A DNA stretch of 64,000 nt from Hirsutella rhossiliensis (lineage: Eukaryota > Ascomycota > Sordariomycetes > Hypocreales > Ophiocordycipitaceae), in contig NW_025408687.1 of assembly GCF_020360975.1 (NCBI RefSeq), positions 62,001 through 126,000 of the forward strand, given 5' to 3'. A program made the translations under genes and the position numbers. Of this stretch, positions 10,363-22,985 are shown one piece after another (position 1 is the stretch's first letter; each line of letters begins with the position of its first letter). A model generated the notes under the pieces. The model was not told the origin of the DNA. It worked only from the letters and a program-made list of their open reading frames with translations, and ran no database searches.

Positions 10363-11796
10363 CTAGAAGACCATCGTCTCCGGCTCGCAGGGCAAAATGC
10401 TTTCAAAGGCGTCACGCAGCTCGAATTCTTCCAACACTGCCCCAAATCTGTAGCCACAGAGTTAGCACTCCAGTAAGTGCCAAGTGAAAAGGAGGACACC
10501 CAGGGCTTACCCGTAGCATCTGACTTTCCTGCCCAAATCCTCTGCCAGCTTATGCAAGTCCTCTGGCCTCAGCTCGGCGAACCTCGGGTTGCCGAGTACC
10601 ATGCCCCAAGCCATGACTGGAGTAATCTCGCCATCCAGATCCAGCTTCTTGCTGAGGTCGAGAAGCGCGGCCAGGCCTGCCTTGCTTAGCTCCCAGGTTC
10701 CTTGACCCGGCCTGGCTCCGTCTCCTTGGTCGTGCGTGTACGTGTTCCCAAACGGTGTGTCTGTCGTCAGGTTGGCGAACGGCGCCGACGGACACGACGC
10801 CATAAGTGCATGGCCGCAAGGGCCACCGTCTGCATCGGCGGCACTCTCAAGGAGGAATGGCATGTGCTGCATGCACGGCTTCTCGAGCCTACACGGGATC
10901 CTCGGCGGAAACCGCAATCGTTAGCCAACCCGATCTCTGTACGCCTGGCAGGAGCCAGAGCCCCTCCCGCGAAGCGGCACCATCCCTCACTGTGGGGGAG
11001 GTGAGAGGTATGCCCTTGAGGATGCGGAGCCATCGTACGCTAAGACGAAGTCAATGCCTGCTTGGTCGATATCAACGCCCTTGCCGTTCGACGAGTGCGC
11101 CATACCGCGCATTTGATCCCCCGTCATTGGCTGAAGGGTGCTGGCATAGCCCGAAGACACGACCGACGGCGCGGTAGACGGCGAGAACGTGGTGTGCGAT
11201 GCCGTGGCATAGCTGTTTCCGGGACTCGTGCCCGAAAGATGGCTATAGCTCGGGTTGCTTGACAGATCGTCCTGGCCGCCGCCCAGGTATGGGATGCCGT
11301 GCTGTGCGAGTGCCTCTCTGAGCTGTTTGTTCTCCTCTGCCAGCTTGTTCTTGTCTTGAGATATGGTGCTGTATAGCTCCTTTAGTCGCAGGACCTCGTC
11401 CTCCAGTGCTTTGATATAATGCTCTTTTCTTTCACGATGGGTCCTGCGCGGGGCAACGCCAGTCAGAAGTGCTCTCCACCATTGCTTTTCCCGGATATGT
11501 CTTACCGCTGGGCTTGTCGGTTCAGTTCCTGCCTCCTTGTGAGAGCTGGCTTGCTGTCGGGCTTGGGACCTCGCCGCTTGGGTGGATTGGTATCTGAGGC
11601 GAGGGTCAGTGTCTTCCCCAAGCGCTGATGAAGAAGGCGGTTTACCGCGAGTGGCTCTCTTGTCCGCAAGCGATTTGAAGAAGCCAACATTGAGGGGCGC
11701 TGCGGTGTTCATCTCTTGCGCGCCGATGCCTGTGCCTTCAGGCGAGCTTTGAGACTGATGACCTCCATACTGCTCCGGCGACAACGAGGAAGCCAT
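10363..11796 (-). CDS. bZIP transcription factor (Yap/AP-1-like basic region)
   Basis: On the minus strand, exons 11796-11646, 11593-11506, 11443-11039, 10888-10511 and 10447-10363 give 368 residues. The bZIP is spread over exons 2-3: KRRGPKPDSKPALTRRQELN, then RQAQRTHRERKEHYIKALED with heptad leucines to about residue 125 (LRLKELYSTISQDKNKLAEE). The region after the zipper is Ser/Thr/Tyr-rich. Exons 4-5 encode a conserved C-terminal domain: GIDFVLALEKPCMQHMPFLL is restored across intron 3, and further on come GHALMASCPSAPFANL and a Leu/Asp-rich helix ending LRDAFESILPCEPETMVF. This zipper plus C-terminal layout is a fungal-specific family. Its role is unknown, and target genes cannot be read from sequence. 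All splice phases close. Confidence 0.88.
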
Positions 11797-13237
11797 GACG
11801 GGCCAATTGATGCCAAGGCAGTCGCTCACGTAATTTACCTCGTACCTGGTATGCGGCTGCAGATCAAGGCGTGTGGCACAATGACGGGTGCTCTTGAGGA
11901 ACTTGTCAGTGTAAATAAAGTGACCAGCTGGAGACGGCCCACACGGCCGCCATTGGACGCGATAGCCCACACGACGTGACACCGGGAACTGTATGTAGGA
12001 TCACGCAAAACAAGGGGCCGGCGCTACGAGTCAAGACGCACCGGTTTGGCCTCCAGACCCCCGAGGATAGGGCGATTCGGTCAATTGGACAGAAGGACAA
12101 GGCTTCGAAAGCCCAGGCAGAGTCGGGCAAAGGGCCAGACCCTTGGGTTGGCAGAAGGAAAACGGATGCGGGGGTCGACGAGTGTCCGGGGGGGGCGGCG
12201 GGGGGGGATGGAGGAAGGGTGAAACAGGGGACGCAGACGGGCGATGCCCTGAGGCAGTCGATGAAGCTATTAAGCAGGGGCACGAGCAGCTCGGTGATGG
12301 TTATGCGAGAAGCGTTGGGTTGGGTTGCGGTGAGATGGATTCGGAGGAGGAGGAGGAGGGGGGGAGGATGGACAGCGGAGTCGAGGCGATGACATGTTCC
12401 GTAACGGGCTTAGATGGACAGGTTTTGAGGTCCTGTCACTTCTCGTACCGCTGCCAGGAGAAGTTCCGTACCTGCCGGATACCCAGCAGGCCCCCTTTCG
12501 CCATGCGTACCTTGGAGTACATATCATGTTTCCACCCTTCTCTTTCTCCATTTTTTTATAGGCTCGTTAGAGACTGGCCTGCAACGTCGGATTTCGTTGT
12601 ATTCGCACACGGACGTCGAATATTATGCGAGTGTTGCAAACGGGCACGACGGTCCGCTCGCTTCGCGCATTCCTTTCCCGAGGCCACTGCGTGTGTGCCT
12701 GTGGAGACCAGATCCAAAGACGGAGGAGGCATCGTGGCGCGCGGGGCCGGCACTTGTCGGCAGGCGTCCGTCTCCAACGACCAGCGACCGCACCTGTGCT
12801 CGGTGACGGGTACTGCGGGATGTCCATCAACGTTTCATCTACGTTCCCAATGGAAAGCAATCACCTCCAACTTCGAACCAAGACCTCCATAGAATAGGGT
12901 TGAATAGGGAGAAAACCCAAGGTGCAAGGGAAAATGCCCAGCCGGTGATCCGTGTATCGGATACCTCCTCCGTCTTTAATCAATGGAGCATTGCCTACGA
13001 ACTACATGGAGACATGGTGGCGTCATACACATTGCTCCCGTATCCTCCCTACTTAACAAGTATTGTACATAAAGTTGGTACTAGGATGATGGGCTTCGTA
13101 GTGCCGATAGCGGCATCGGCGGAGGATGCTCGTGCCCTCGGACGGGTACCTGGATCGGCCGCCAGCTGAGGCGCGCGATATTCTGGTCACTGGTCAAGAA
13201 GGACTCCGACACCAGAGTTCGACGAGTACTCTATCTG
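11797..13237. promoter_or_regulatory. Divergent spacer between the bZIP and acyltransferase genes
   Basis: About 1.4 kb between start codons that point away from each other. A G-rich patch (12185-12215) and a GGA-rich patch (12345-12375) are visible. No supported gene was found. Part of the right end could be 5' coding sequence of the acyltransferase if it has an extra upstream exon, because its frame stays open back to at least 13090 but without an ATG. Confidence 0.45.
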
Positions 13238-14457
13238 ATGCTCGCCATGACCCGGACCAGCACGCCCGTCACCCATCTTCGCGGCATAGCCCTGACTCTC
13301 CCGTGGGTCCTGTATCTCTTTGTCGCTGACACGGTCCTGTCGCTGCTTCTGCCATTGCGGCCGTTGGCTCCCAGCTTCGTCTACAATGCCTCGTCGCGGG
13401 TCGCGGAATCCGTCTGGGCATGGATCCAGGCCATATTCGAGCGCGCCAACGGGGCAGACATTGTGTGTTCGGGCGACGCTCTCCCAAACGGCGACTCGGC
13501 CATTGTCGTGGCCAACCACGTGTCCTGGGCCGACTTCTACATGATCCAGGCGCTCGCCCAGCGGGCTCACATGCTCGGCCGCTGTCGCTACTTTGCCAAA
13601 CGCCAACTGCGACTTGTGCCCTTTCTCGGCTGGGGCCTCTGGGCCATGGGCATGCCCATGGTCAGCCGGGATTGGCTCAAGGACAAGAGGGAGCTGGAGC
13701 GCGTCTTCTCAGGCGTTGTCCGCGACCGCCTGCCCACGTGTGAGTGTCTCCCCCAGGTGCCGGCTTGCAACGTTCGTCTAAGACGGCCTCTCAGGGCTCA
13801 TCAGCTTCAGCGAGGCAACGCGCTTCACCAAGAGCAGGTACGACGAGTCGCGGGCGTGGTGTAAGAAGATGGACAAGCCTCAGCCCATGCATCTCCTGTA
13901 CCCGCGCACAAAGGGCTTCGTCGCCACAGTGCAGCACCTCCGCGAGGCGTCGCACGTGAGGGCCGTGTATGACCTGACCATCGCTTATCAGCAGAGGGAC
14001 GCTTTCCAGGCCGCCCCCTCGTTCTGGGAGACGCTGAGTGCTGGCGGCCTGAGTACTCGTCGCGGGTTCAAGTTTCACGTGCACGCGCGGCGCTTCTCCA
14101 TCGATTCTCTGCCGAGCACGGACGACGGGCTGGCGCAGTGGCTCGAGGATCGATGGGTCGAAAAGGGCAAATGGCTCGAGGCGCGACGGAAGAAATGGGC
14201 CGCCGGCCACATGAGGGAGGTAAGTCACCACCTAATTACATACTCTCTGAATGAAGCGATTCTTACCTACTCAAGGCAAGTACTCCGACCACAAGCCCGA
14301 CATGTGCCGGGACTGGGAAATGACTCGCGTCCATGTCTCGAGTGGCGGAACCATATGGCTAGGCGGGCACCTTGGACCATGCAACTTGCCGGCTGGCCCT
14401 TGTTCGGGCACGGAGAAGAGGGGTCCACAGAGGCACTGTTTAGAGGCCTGGACATGA
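13238..14457 (+). CDS. Lysophospholipid acyltransferase (LPLAT/PlsC family)
   Basis: Exons 13238-13739 and 13795-14219 are sound. The likely last exon, 14281-14457, is less sure; together they give about 367 residues. Motif I is NHVSWADFYM (catalytic NHx4D), motif II KRQLRLVPFLGWGLW, motif III SFSEATRF (restored only after splicing out 55 bp), and motif IV LYPRTKGFVAT. An N-terminal hydrophobic helix (GIALTLPWVLYLFVADTVLS) anchors it. The family transfers acyl chains from acyl-CoA to lysophosphatidic acid or other lysophospholipids in the ER. Motif III reads EATR rather than the textbook EGTR. ATGs at 13238 and 13247 are both possible starts. If the weak last intron (GTAAGT...GCAAG) is retained, the frame runs on to 14729 through a poly-Asn/poly-Ser tract. 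Confidence 0.82.
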
Positions 14458-14490
14458 CCGTTGTGACGGGGAGACCAGGGGCAGGCAGCG

Positions 14491-14526
14491 ACAACAGCAA
14501 CAACAACAACAACAACAACAACAGCG

Positions 14527-14569
<43 letters not shown>

Positions 14570-14590
14570 CAACAACAACAACAATAATAG
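14491..14590. repeat. Compound (AAC)n-(AGC)n-(AAC)n microsatellite
   Basis: About 100 bp of trinucleotide repeat with a CAG/AGC core flanked on both sides by CAA/AAC runs. It lies just 3' of the acyltransferase stop, or inside its frame if the last intron is retained, where it would encode Asn and Ser runs. Confidence 0.9.
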
Positions 14591-16815
14591 TAATGGCAAA
14601 CACAGCAGAAACAGCAACGAGTACGTGGTTGTACACGCCAAAACAGGTGTGACTAATCCGTGGTTGGAGTTGAGCAAAGGTCTTGGATGTGGATGGTTTG
14701 CAGACAGGCAGCACTGTCGTGGCATGTGAACAAAGTGAATACTACGTGCCCTCTCACATCCCTTGCGTACTGTGCAAGCACGTCTTGCGTGATATCAATT
14801 TACCCACAAGGAGATATCATGTAGATGTCTCCTTGGTTACTTGGCACTTTGCCGACGGCCGGCCATTTCCCGCCGTGACAAGAGACCCTGGGACAGTGTG
14901 TCAAGCTATCAAGAACCGGTCCACCCCTTAGCGCGAGGTGCGAGGATGGCACAAGAGCCGGACCTGAAGAAATTGGATACCTCGGCGTCTCGCCCCTCGG
15001 TTTGGCCCCTTTCCCCGGGTGGCTTACCTTTGCTCGGCCAACGACGTGACCAGTGCCGCCTCTCGGACCATTTTGAGCGGCGACGACATCGAGACGTCGC
15101 CAAAAAGGTAGGTAGCACACACAGTTACACATGTGGTCATGCTGATGCATGGCACTGGGCAAATCAATCTCAGAGGATTGGGGTGAGAGGCGGAGTGGAT
15201 GGGAGGGGTGGCGAGGGAAGTAGAGCTCCTTGATTGCTTGAGCCGGAGCTACTGTACAAAACAAGCACGGCGGCACCCATCCTTCATTTGCATTGTACTG
15301 TAAACACCGCGACGCAGGGTTTAGGACGGGGCAAACGCTGCTTGCTGTTTCCCCTTGTCCCTGTCTCGGCCCGCGGCGGATCAGGCATTGCTGGTGGCAG
15401 GCAGTAATCTGGGCGACGGGCGGCCCGAGGAGAGAGGCAGGCAGAGGCTTGCTTTGCTGCCTGCTGCATTCGCTCTCCGTGAAGTTTGCCCCTCGATTGA
15501 CCGCCAAGTGGAATCGGATTTGTGTGTGCTGCAGACCATCAGCCCTCGAGGGCCGTCTCCAAGGTATTCAGTTGGCACTGTGAACTGTCCCTGCTTCCGC
15601 CGCACTGAATCTGGACATTCTTGGACATGCATGTACGGATACCGCGGCCTGAGCTTCCTGTTGAGCACGAAGCTTGTCGACCAGATCTGGTTGCTCGGTG
15701 GCCGTTCGGCTCGGTGAGAATTGGGATGCGGACGGTGCACGGAACGCGCAGGTGGACTTGAGTACGGTACGGTATGGCTAGCCCGTGCTTACTACCCACC
15801 TAGCATTGATCTACCTTGTTCCATGAATTGTGAGCGGAGGCGAGCCATGAATGGACCTCGCTGCGTGGGGACATGCCGCAGCAGAGACCCTTGGAAAGGC
15901 GTTGTTGAACAACAATGATCAACCCAAGGAGGCTGGCACATCAAAGCAAGGCCAACAGCAAGTGAACCAAGGGAAAACGAGCAGAGGGAGAGGCAGCGAG
16001 TGGGAGAAGGAGCCGGTTTATGTACTGCAAATTGCCCGTGTTAGTTAGTACATACAGTACTGTACGGTACGGAGTCTGTACCAACCTGCCTACCTAGGTA
16101 CCTACAGCCAAGCCAGCCTTCAATGGTTGGACCCGTGATGAGCTGGTGCATCGCGGCGTGCTAGCCTCTGGAGATGGTGTGCCGTGATTGGCTGCCAGTC
16201 GGCCTTCCCCGCTTAATGTGTCATGAGAGGAAACGCGACCTGGCAGCGTCCTGTTTCTGCGATGCCAACACTCACCACCAACCACCATCGTGACGGCGCC
16301 CTGATCAGTAAAAAAAGGCGTCCTCGTTGTTTCTCAGAGCCTGCGGCCCCCTCTGGATAACCCCCCTCCCGTTGGCCGAGTCAATCCAATCCCGTCGCTG
16401 GAATTGCTGCCGAATCCCGCCTTCCAACCCGTGGCCCGTCGACTGTCCCAACGACTTGGCGAGCGCCCAGCGGCCCCTCCCGCCGTCGTCCACGGCTGTG
16501 TGCACCGTCCATTCCCGACCGCCAGCACCTGGCTCCGACTCCCGCTGCGACCGACTCGAATTCCTCCCGCGTCAGCGAGAGACAGGGCGCCGGCGATCCC
16601 CAGTCATGTATTCGACTCCCGCGGCTCTGTAGTTCTGGCCGGCTTCGCTGCCAGACCCTCGAGTCTCCCGAATTACCCGCCTGCCTGCCCGCCTGTCCTC
16701 AGCCGATCGGTGAGCCAGCTGAGAACCGGCCGTTCTCGCCGCTGGCGAGGCTGTGCTGCTCGTCCGTCCTGCAACCAGTGCCGCCCCGGCCACGGCCCCG
16801 ACCCCTCACGCCGCC
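14591..16815. other. Gene-free spacer and Rim15 leader
   Basis: About 2.2 kb with no supported gene. Open frames on both strands look random in composition. It contains a TACGGTACGGAGTC/GTACCTACCTAGGTACC-type patch at about 16060-16106 and a C-rich stretch from 16340 to 16815 that is probably the rim15 promoter and leader. Confidence 0.5.
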
Positions 16816-19800
16816 ATGGACGAGCCTTCGACTTTGCTGGCCCCGCCGGCCGTGTCCTCGCTGAGGGCCGAGCAGGGCGGCCAGATGGAACGCTCCCTGA
16901 GCCAGGATATCCGAGACGAGCGAGAGGAGCTCCGCGAGGCTGCCGAGCAGACCCTCAACGCAATTGTCGACCTCAACCTGGACGGCACTGTCAAGTGGGT
17001 GAGCCCGTCATGGACTGACGTGGTCGGTACGCCCTTTGAGACTGTCAATGGCATTCCAATTTCCGACTTGATCGTCAGCGAGAACAAGACCGTCTTCTCC
17101 GACGTTATTGATTTCATGAAGCGAGACGACTCCAAGAGCTACAGAGTCAGCTTTGCCATCCAGCTCGGCCCCCTCTCCAAGCTACGATCCACTGGCAACC
17201 CAGATAGCTGCCGCGGCACCTCCCAGCCCGACCCGCAGACGGCCGACCTCGAGGCACAGGGCATCATGGTCTACGACAGTGTTTCCGGCGGAGAAAGCCA
17301 TGTGGGTTCTCCCGATTCCCGCAAGCAAGACGGAAGACTGGCTCTCGGACAGCTGCTAATGCGCCCCATAGGTCATGTGGATGCTCCGCCCGTGGTCTGG
17401 ACCGCACGAGATCAAAATTGACCTGCCCGAGGTCATTGTCGATTCTCTCGGCTCGGGTGCCGAAGTCCTTGCCAGTTACCTCACCCGGTTGGCCGAGGCG
17501 GGGGGTGAAGAGCCCGAGGCCCAAGAACCCCCACCCTCGGTGCTCTGCCGTATTTGCGAGCGTCAAATACCTCCCTGGTGGTTCGAGAAACATACCGACC
17601 TGTGCCTTCAGGAGCATCGCGCCGAGATGGACGTTCAAATGGCGCAGGAGAGTTTGACGGAGCACCGTCATGCCATTGTCAAGGTTCTTGACGACCTGGA
17701 ATCGCGTAGGAGTCGTTCCATCGCGGGGGAACCCCAGGCAGGGCCCTTAGCCGAGTACAAGGGCATGCCAATCGGGCCGCCCCCCTCGACGCAGTCGTCA
17801 CCAGGAACGTCCATGGCTCGGTCGCGGGATCGAACCAGCGGCTTTGGGCATGCAAGGGCACGCTCCTTTGCGGTACGCAGACCACAGGCTCGCATCGTCG
17901 AGCTGCTCATGGATCTCTGTGACACAGCCATTGAAATCAGCAATCCCGCGATCAAAGAGAGCACGTCACAGCAGAATGACGGGGAGTTCCGTACGCAATC
18001 GCCCCAGTCAGAGTCAAGAATATCACAGGTCCTGCAATGGCAATCACCAAGCACAAATACTCTGGAACAGGAGCAAGGCCTGGCCCTGCTATGCTCCGAC
18101 ACTGAAAAGGTCGCCAGGGCCAAGGTGGACGCCGTTTTCCGCCATCGAAGGATCATAGAGTACGCCGAGCGCATCCGCATTGAGCTCGCTGTGCTGGTGC
18201 AAGACTGCATCGACAGGGCATTGAGAAAGGCGGCTCGTCTCGCGGCCGGCCGACTGAGCGACTCAACCGAGGATGGGGAAGATCCCGGTCCACAAGAGGG
18301 CCTAGACCAGGAACCGGAGGCAGACGTCTCCGAGGTAACGAGCGGGAGCACTCCGGCCGAGGGAGAGCTGCGCGGTCGGTCGGAAGAAGGGCTTGCCAGG
18401 CGAGCTCTAGACAGCCCTTCGGCCTTGGCCGCCGCATTGCGGCAAATGGACATATCTGCTGGAACCAGTCGATCCCGTTCGAGACCAACATCGTTCATTG
18501 CGTCGACGCGGTCTAGCAGTCCCAGGGAATGTCCGACTCCACGCTCACATGCCGAGGGCGGCTTGGGGAGCAACCTACAGTCCCGGGACGCGCGGAGAGC
18601 ATCCTCTCTTCTCTATGAGACTGAAGTCTCCGAGATTGAGGGCAGCCTGCGATCATCCTCTGTTACCTCACGAAATGCACCGAGGACAGAATCGCCCATC
18701 TCGGAATTCGGGGATCTCAGGCGCGCTGCAAGCGCCAGGCAACACCATCGGCGGAGCCTGGTGATACCCGGCACCTCATCACCGCGTCGTCAGGAGTCTC
18801 CTTCGCGCTCCACGCAGCCATCCTCGCCCTTGCGAATTAAGCCCAGGGTGCTCCCCTTCTCTCAAGAAGGCGTCACGTCCCCCGAGGCCTCGCCCATGTT
18901 CCCAAGCAGCGAGTTCAGCTCCCCCGTGTCGCACCCGTCTAGACATCACCGGAGGCAGTCCTCGGCTGCTATTTCCGATTTGGTCATGAGAGCCCCACCG
19001 TCGCCGCGCCTCAGTGCCAGCCAGGCACCTCCCCAAGCGCGGCCGGCGCAGCCATCCATCAAAGATTTTGAGATCATCAAGCCAATCAGTAAAGGCGCAT
19101 TTGGCAGCGTTTACCTGTCCAAGAAGAAATCTACCGGAGAGTACTTTGCCATCAAGGTCCTCAAAAAGGCCGACATGGTTGCCAAGAATCAGGTTGGCAA
19201 CGTGAAAGCAGAGCGGGCCATCATGATGTGGCAGGGGCAGAGCGAGTTTGTCGCAAAGCTGTACTGGACGTTCTCGAGCAAAGACTATCTTTACCTCGTC
19301 ATGGAATACCTCAACGGGGGCGATTGCGCCTCGCTCATCAAGGTGCTCGGCGGCCTTCCCGAAGACTGGGTCACAAAGTACTTGGGCGAGGTTGTCTTGG
19401 GCGTCGAGCACCTTCACGAGAGAGACGTTATCCATCGAGATCTCAAACCCGACAACCTCTTGATTGACCAAAAGGGCCATCTCAAGCTGACCGACTTTGG
19501 TCTTTCGCGCATGGGGCTCGTTGGTCGACAGAAGCGGGCCCTGAACAGCGAGACTTCGGAAACCACGCCGGATCTACTCAAGCAGGGTCCCTTTGCCCGC
19601 TCCACGTCAATGGCCTCGTCCCGCTCCACGTCTCTTGACCTGCATGGCCATGCGCACTCCCCCAGCACGACCCCACAGACGACGCCAGACGCGGGCAGTA
19701 CCGGTCAACCGTCCTTCTTCAGCTTGTCGTCCCTGCAGCAGGAACCCCGCCGCATCAGTAGCAGTCATCGGAGCGACAGTGGAGGCAGCGAGACCATGAC

Positions 19801-22639
19801 ACATATGCTCACGTCCCTTTCTCTCAACGACTCGGAGCCGCCCTCTCAGCCTCTCAGTGCCAGGCTGGCGGTGGACGAGGAGGCCTTGGTGCAGGGATCG
19901 CCCGACTTGTCGGCAAGCCAAACAAACGCAAGGGCCAGCGCGGATGGCCACGCGCGGAGCTCCCTGCCTCAGTCCAATATGATGCCCCCTGCCATGGCAC
20001 TGTTCAACCCCCAAGACACGAATCGTCGCTTCGTCGGCACTCCCGACTACCTTGCCCCGGAGACTATCAAGGGCGACAAGCAAGACGAAACAAGCGATTG
20101 GTGGTCGGTTGGCTGTATCATGTTCGAATTCCTCTACGGAATACCCCCGTTCCACGCCGACGAGGCCGAGCAAGTATTCGAAAACATCTTGGCACGGAAG
20201 ATACAGTGGCCGGACGAGTCCACATGCGAGCCCATCTCCGACGAGGCCAAAGACCTCATAAACAAACTCCTCTGCATGGACCCGAAGCAGAGACTCGGCG
20301 CCAACCGCGAGGAGAAGTTTGGCTCGGGCGGCGAGGAAATCCGGAGCCACCCATGGTTCCAGGGAATCAACTGGGATACGCTACTCGAGGACGAAGCCCA
20401 GTTCGTGCCACGTCCCGAAAACCCAGAGGACACCGAATACTTCGATGCCAGAGGGGCTGTTCTTCAGTCATTCGCCGAGGAAGTGGAGGATCAGATGTCT
20501 CCGCAGTCGTCCACCGCTGGCTCTGAGTACCCAGACAGGCCCCACGACGCCCTCTCGCGAGTACGGTCGCAGGTCAACTCGATCAACCGCAAACTGATGC
20601 CGCTACATATCCCGCCTCATGTACGCGACTTGAAGTCTCGCAGATTGAGCGAGCCAGTGGCCACGGACGACTTTGGGTCATTCACATTCAAGAATTTACC
20701 CGTCTTGGAAAAGGCTAACAAGGACGTGATCCAGAAGCTGCGGGCAGATGCCCTGGCTGCCCAGAGCAAGCAGTCTTCTGCCAGCCCTGGAGCCTCCGCG
20801 GCCGTGACTTCTCCGGCACCGTCCCTCGATGCCAGCCCCGTCTTGTCGAACCACCTGCATAGGACAATCTCTGGTGCCAAGGCCGGTAACAGGCCGCAGT
20901 CCCCGTCCGGCTTTAGCCACTCGAACTCGTCGCCGAGTCGGGCTTCACAGCCGTCGTCGCCGCTGCTCGTCTCCTTTGTGGCCGGACAGGGGGCTGAAGG
21001 ACGAAGGAAGGCTTCCAGCAACTCGTCGAGCCTGTCTCACCAGTCGACCTCGCTGCAGCCTCCTGCCGCGTTTGAAGTGCCCAAAGTGCCCCCAAGCCTG
21101 CAGAAAGCAGCCACTTCGGTCGCCGCGTCACCTGTCAAGGGCCGCGGGACGGCGCCAGCACCGCTGCCTCTCTCGCCTCAAAATATGGTGGCGACACCTC
21201 GCCAAGGTAGCAACTCGTCCACTGGCCGCTCCAGGTCTTTGACCCTGGGCTCCCAGGAAGCGAGCCCCGCGACATCCGAGGTGCTACAGCACCACCGCAA
21301 CCGCAGGAGCCAGGTGTTTGACATGTCGCCGTCGTCATCCGACAACGAAGGAGACAAGCACAACGCCCTGCTACGGGTGCAACGGCGCAGGCAAAGCTCG
21401 CGGCGGCTTTCGCAAATCACCTTTGACAGCGGCCCGACGTTCCGGCCCCTGGACGTTTTGATTTGCGAAGACCATCCCGTGTCCAGGATGGTGATGGAGA
21501 AGTTGCTGGAGAAGCTTCGCTGCCGCACCATCTCGGTCGCCAACGGCTCCGAGGCAGTGCGGTATTCGATGAGCGAGATTCAGTTTGACGTCATTTTCCT
21601 GGAATACAAACTGCCACAAATCAACGGGGCCGACGTTGCGCGCATGATACGAGAGACCAAGAATGCAAACTCGCACACGCCGATTGTGGCCATTACGGCT
21701 TATCTCAAGGAGCTCCAGGCGCCCCACTACTTTGACTCTCTCATCGAGAAGCCCATCAGCTCGTCCAAGCTCACCGAGGTGCTGCGCAGCCTCTGTCAGT
21801 GGCGGCCAGATTCCCCCCTGCGAGCGGCGTCGGGACCACTGCCTCATCCGATGCCGATTGGCCTACGAAAAGCAAGCTCCCGGGTGGACGACAGCCCAAT
21901 ATCAAGCACATCGGCCTTTGCCGGTCCCCAGGGCTCTGTCATGGCCTCGAGCCGAGAGGACTCTTTCACGTCGAGCCTCTTCGGGGACTCGGAATCGGTT
22001 ACAACAGACGACATTCCAACGGTCCTGAGCCGCAAAGGGACAGGCGACTGGGACGAGGGCGGCGGCTTGGGAATCGCCGAGGCAGATGTAGTGGCAGGGC
22101 TTGAGTCTCTCCCTAGAGCGGTGCCATCCCTCTTGGCCCAGCATTCGGCCCCGGGTCAAATGGAGCACACGCTGCGACAGCAGGACAAGACGAAGAATAA
22201 GCAAGAGGGAACGGAGAAGAAGGCAGTGGAGGGAACCGAGTCGGCCGACGACGAGGACGAAGAAGGTGAGGCGGCCAGGGACAAGCAACTGCGGCGGGCC
22301 AGCAAGCCATTGGTGGGCAAGTCGGTTCTGCCAAGCTCCAAGTTAGGGATCGAGATGATGCGCGCCGACAGCCACGAAAGCGCGACGATGGGCTCAGAGA
22401 GCACTCCCGAGACAATGACTCAAGTCGCCACGACGCCGTTGCAGGAGGTGGACACGCCTGTGCTGGGAGTAGGAGGGGACAACGCAGCACAGACTCCGCC
22501 GGGGGCCAAGATAGAAGCCGAGCAGGAAGAGCAGGCAGGCATCCAAGAGCAAGATCTTGAGAGCGTGGATGCAACGCCACGGCCGACTCTGATGCCCCGA
22601 GGCGCAGAAGATGAGCCAACACCGCGGGCTGGCAAATAA
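16816..22639 (+). CDS. rim15: Rim15-type AGC kinase with PAS-like and receiver domains
   Basis: Exons 16816-17301 and 17372-22639 give 1917 residues, typical of filamentous Rim15. In order they encode a PAS-like domain (about 45-120, LNAIVDLNLDGTVKWVSPSW), a C2HC finger (about 220-240, CRICERQIPPWWFEKHTDLC), a long Ser-rich linker, and a kinase domain from F728. Kinase motifs are GAFGSVY, AIKVLKK, HRDLKPDN, DFG and GTPDYLAPE. About 170 residues are inserted between DFG and APE, as in the Rim15/Greatwall group. An AGC tail ends near 1190, and a receiver-like domain spans 1523-1640. In yeast, Rim15 is held off by TORC1, PKA and Pho80-Pho85. On nutrient loss it phosphorylates Igo/ENSA proteins to inhibit PP2A-B55 and start quiescence. 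The receiver has Glu1573 where the phospho-accepting Asp normally sits. Confidence 0.96.
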
Positions 22640-22960
22640 ACAAAATAGGCGACAACATTCTTTCCCCCACTCCTCCTAGGTTGGTTTCTTTGTCTTTTTA
22701 TTTCTTTTCTTGCCGTACCCTGTATCATTCGCTCGTTTCCGATATGAAGGGTTTCTTGGTTTGTGATATGAAATGAAACGGCTGCAGCGAGGCGTTTTGA
22801 GGGACATTGATGGGCAGGTGCGCACGCACGCAATGGAGGGAGGTGATGGGGAAGCCGGACACGCAGCGCGTCAAGCTCGGCAAGACAGAGCGGGAGAGAA
22901 GACGGGATGGTGGAAGGATGCCGAGAAGCGGCCGGGGCCGAGGGACATTATCTCTCGGCC

Positions 22961-22985
22961 GTGTGTGTGTGTGTGTGTGTGTGTG
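22961..22985. repeat. (GT)n microsatellite
   Basis: An uninterrupted GT run of about 25 bp in the rim15 3' flank. Confidence 0.95.

Noticed and set aside
14267..14725. Minus-strand ORFs with poly-Leu, or poly-Val and poly-Ala, runs
   Set aside because: They are translations of the AAC/AGC microsatellite on the opposite strand.
14800..15507. Minus-strand ORF of 235 codons between the acyltransferase and rim15
   Set aside because: No motif, no splice-compatible neighbours, and random composition.
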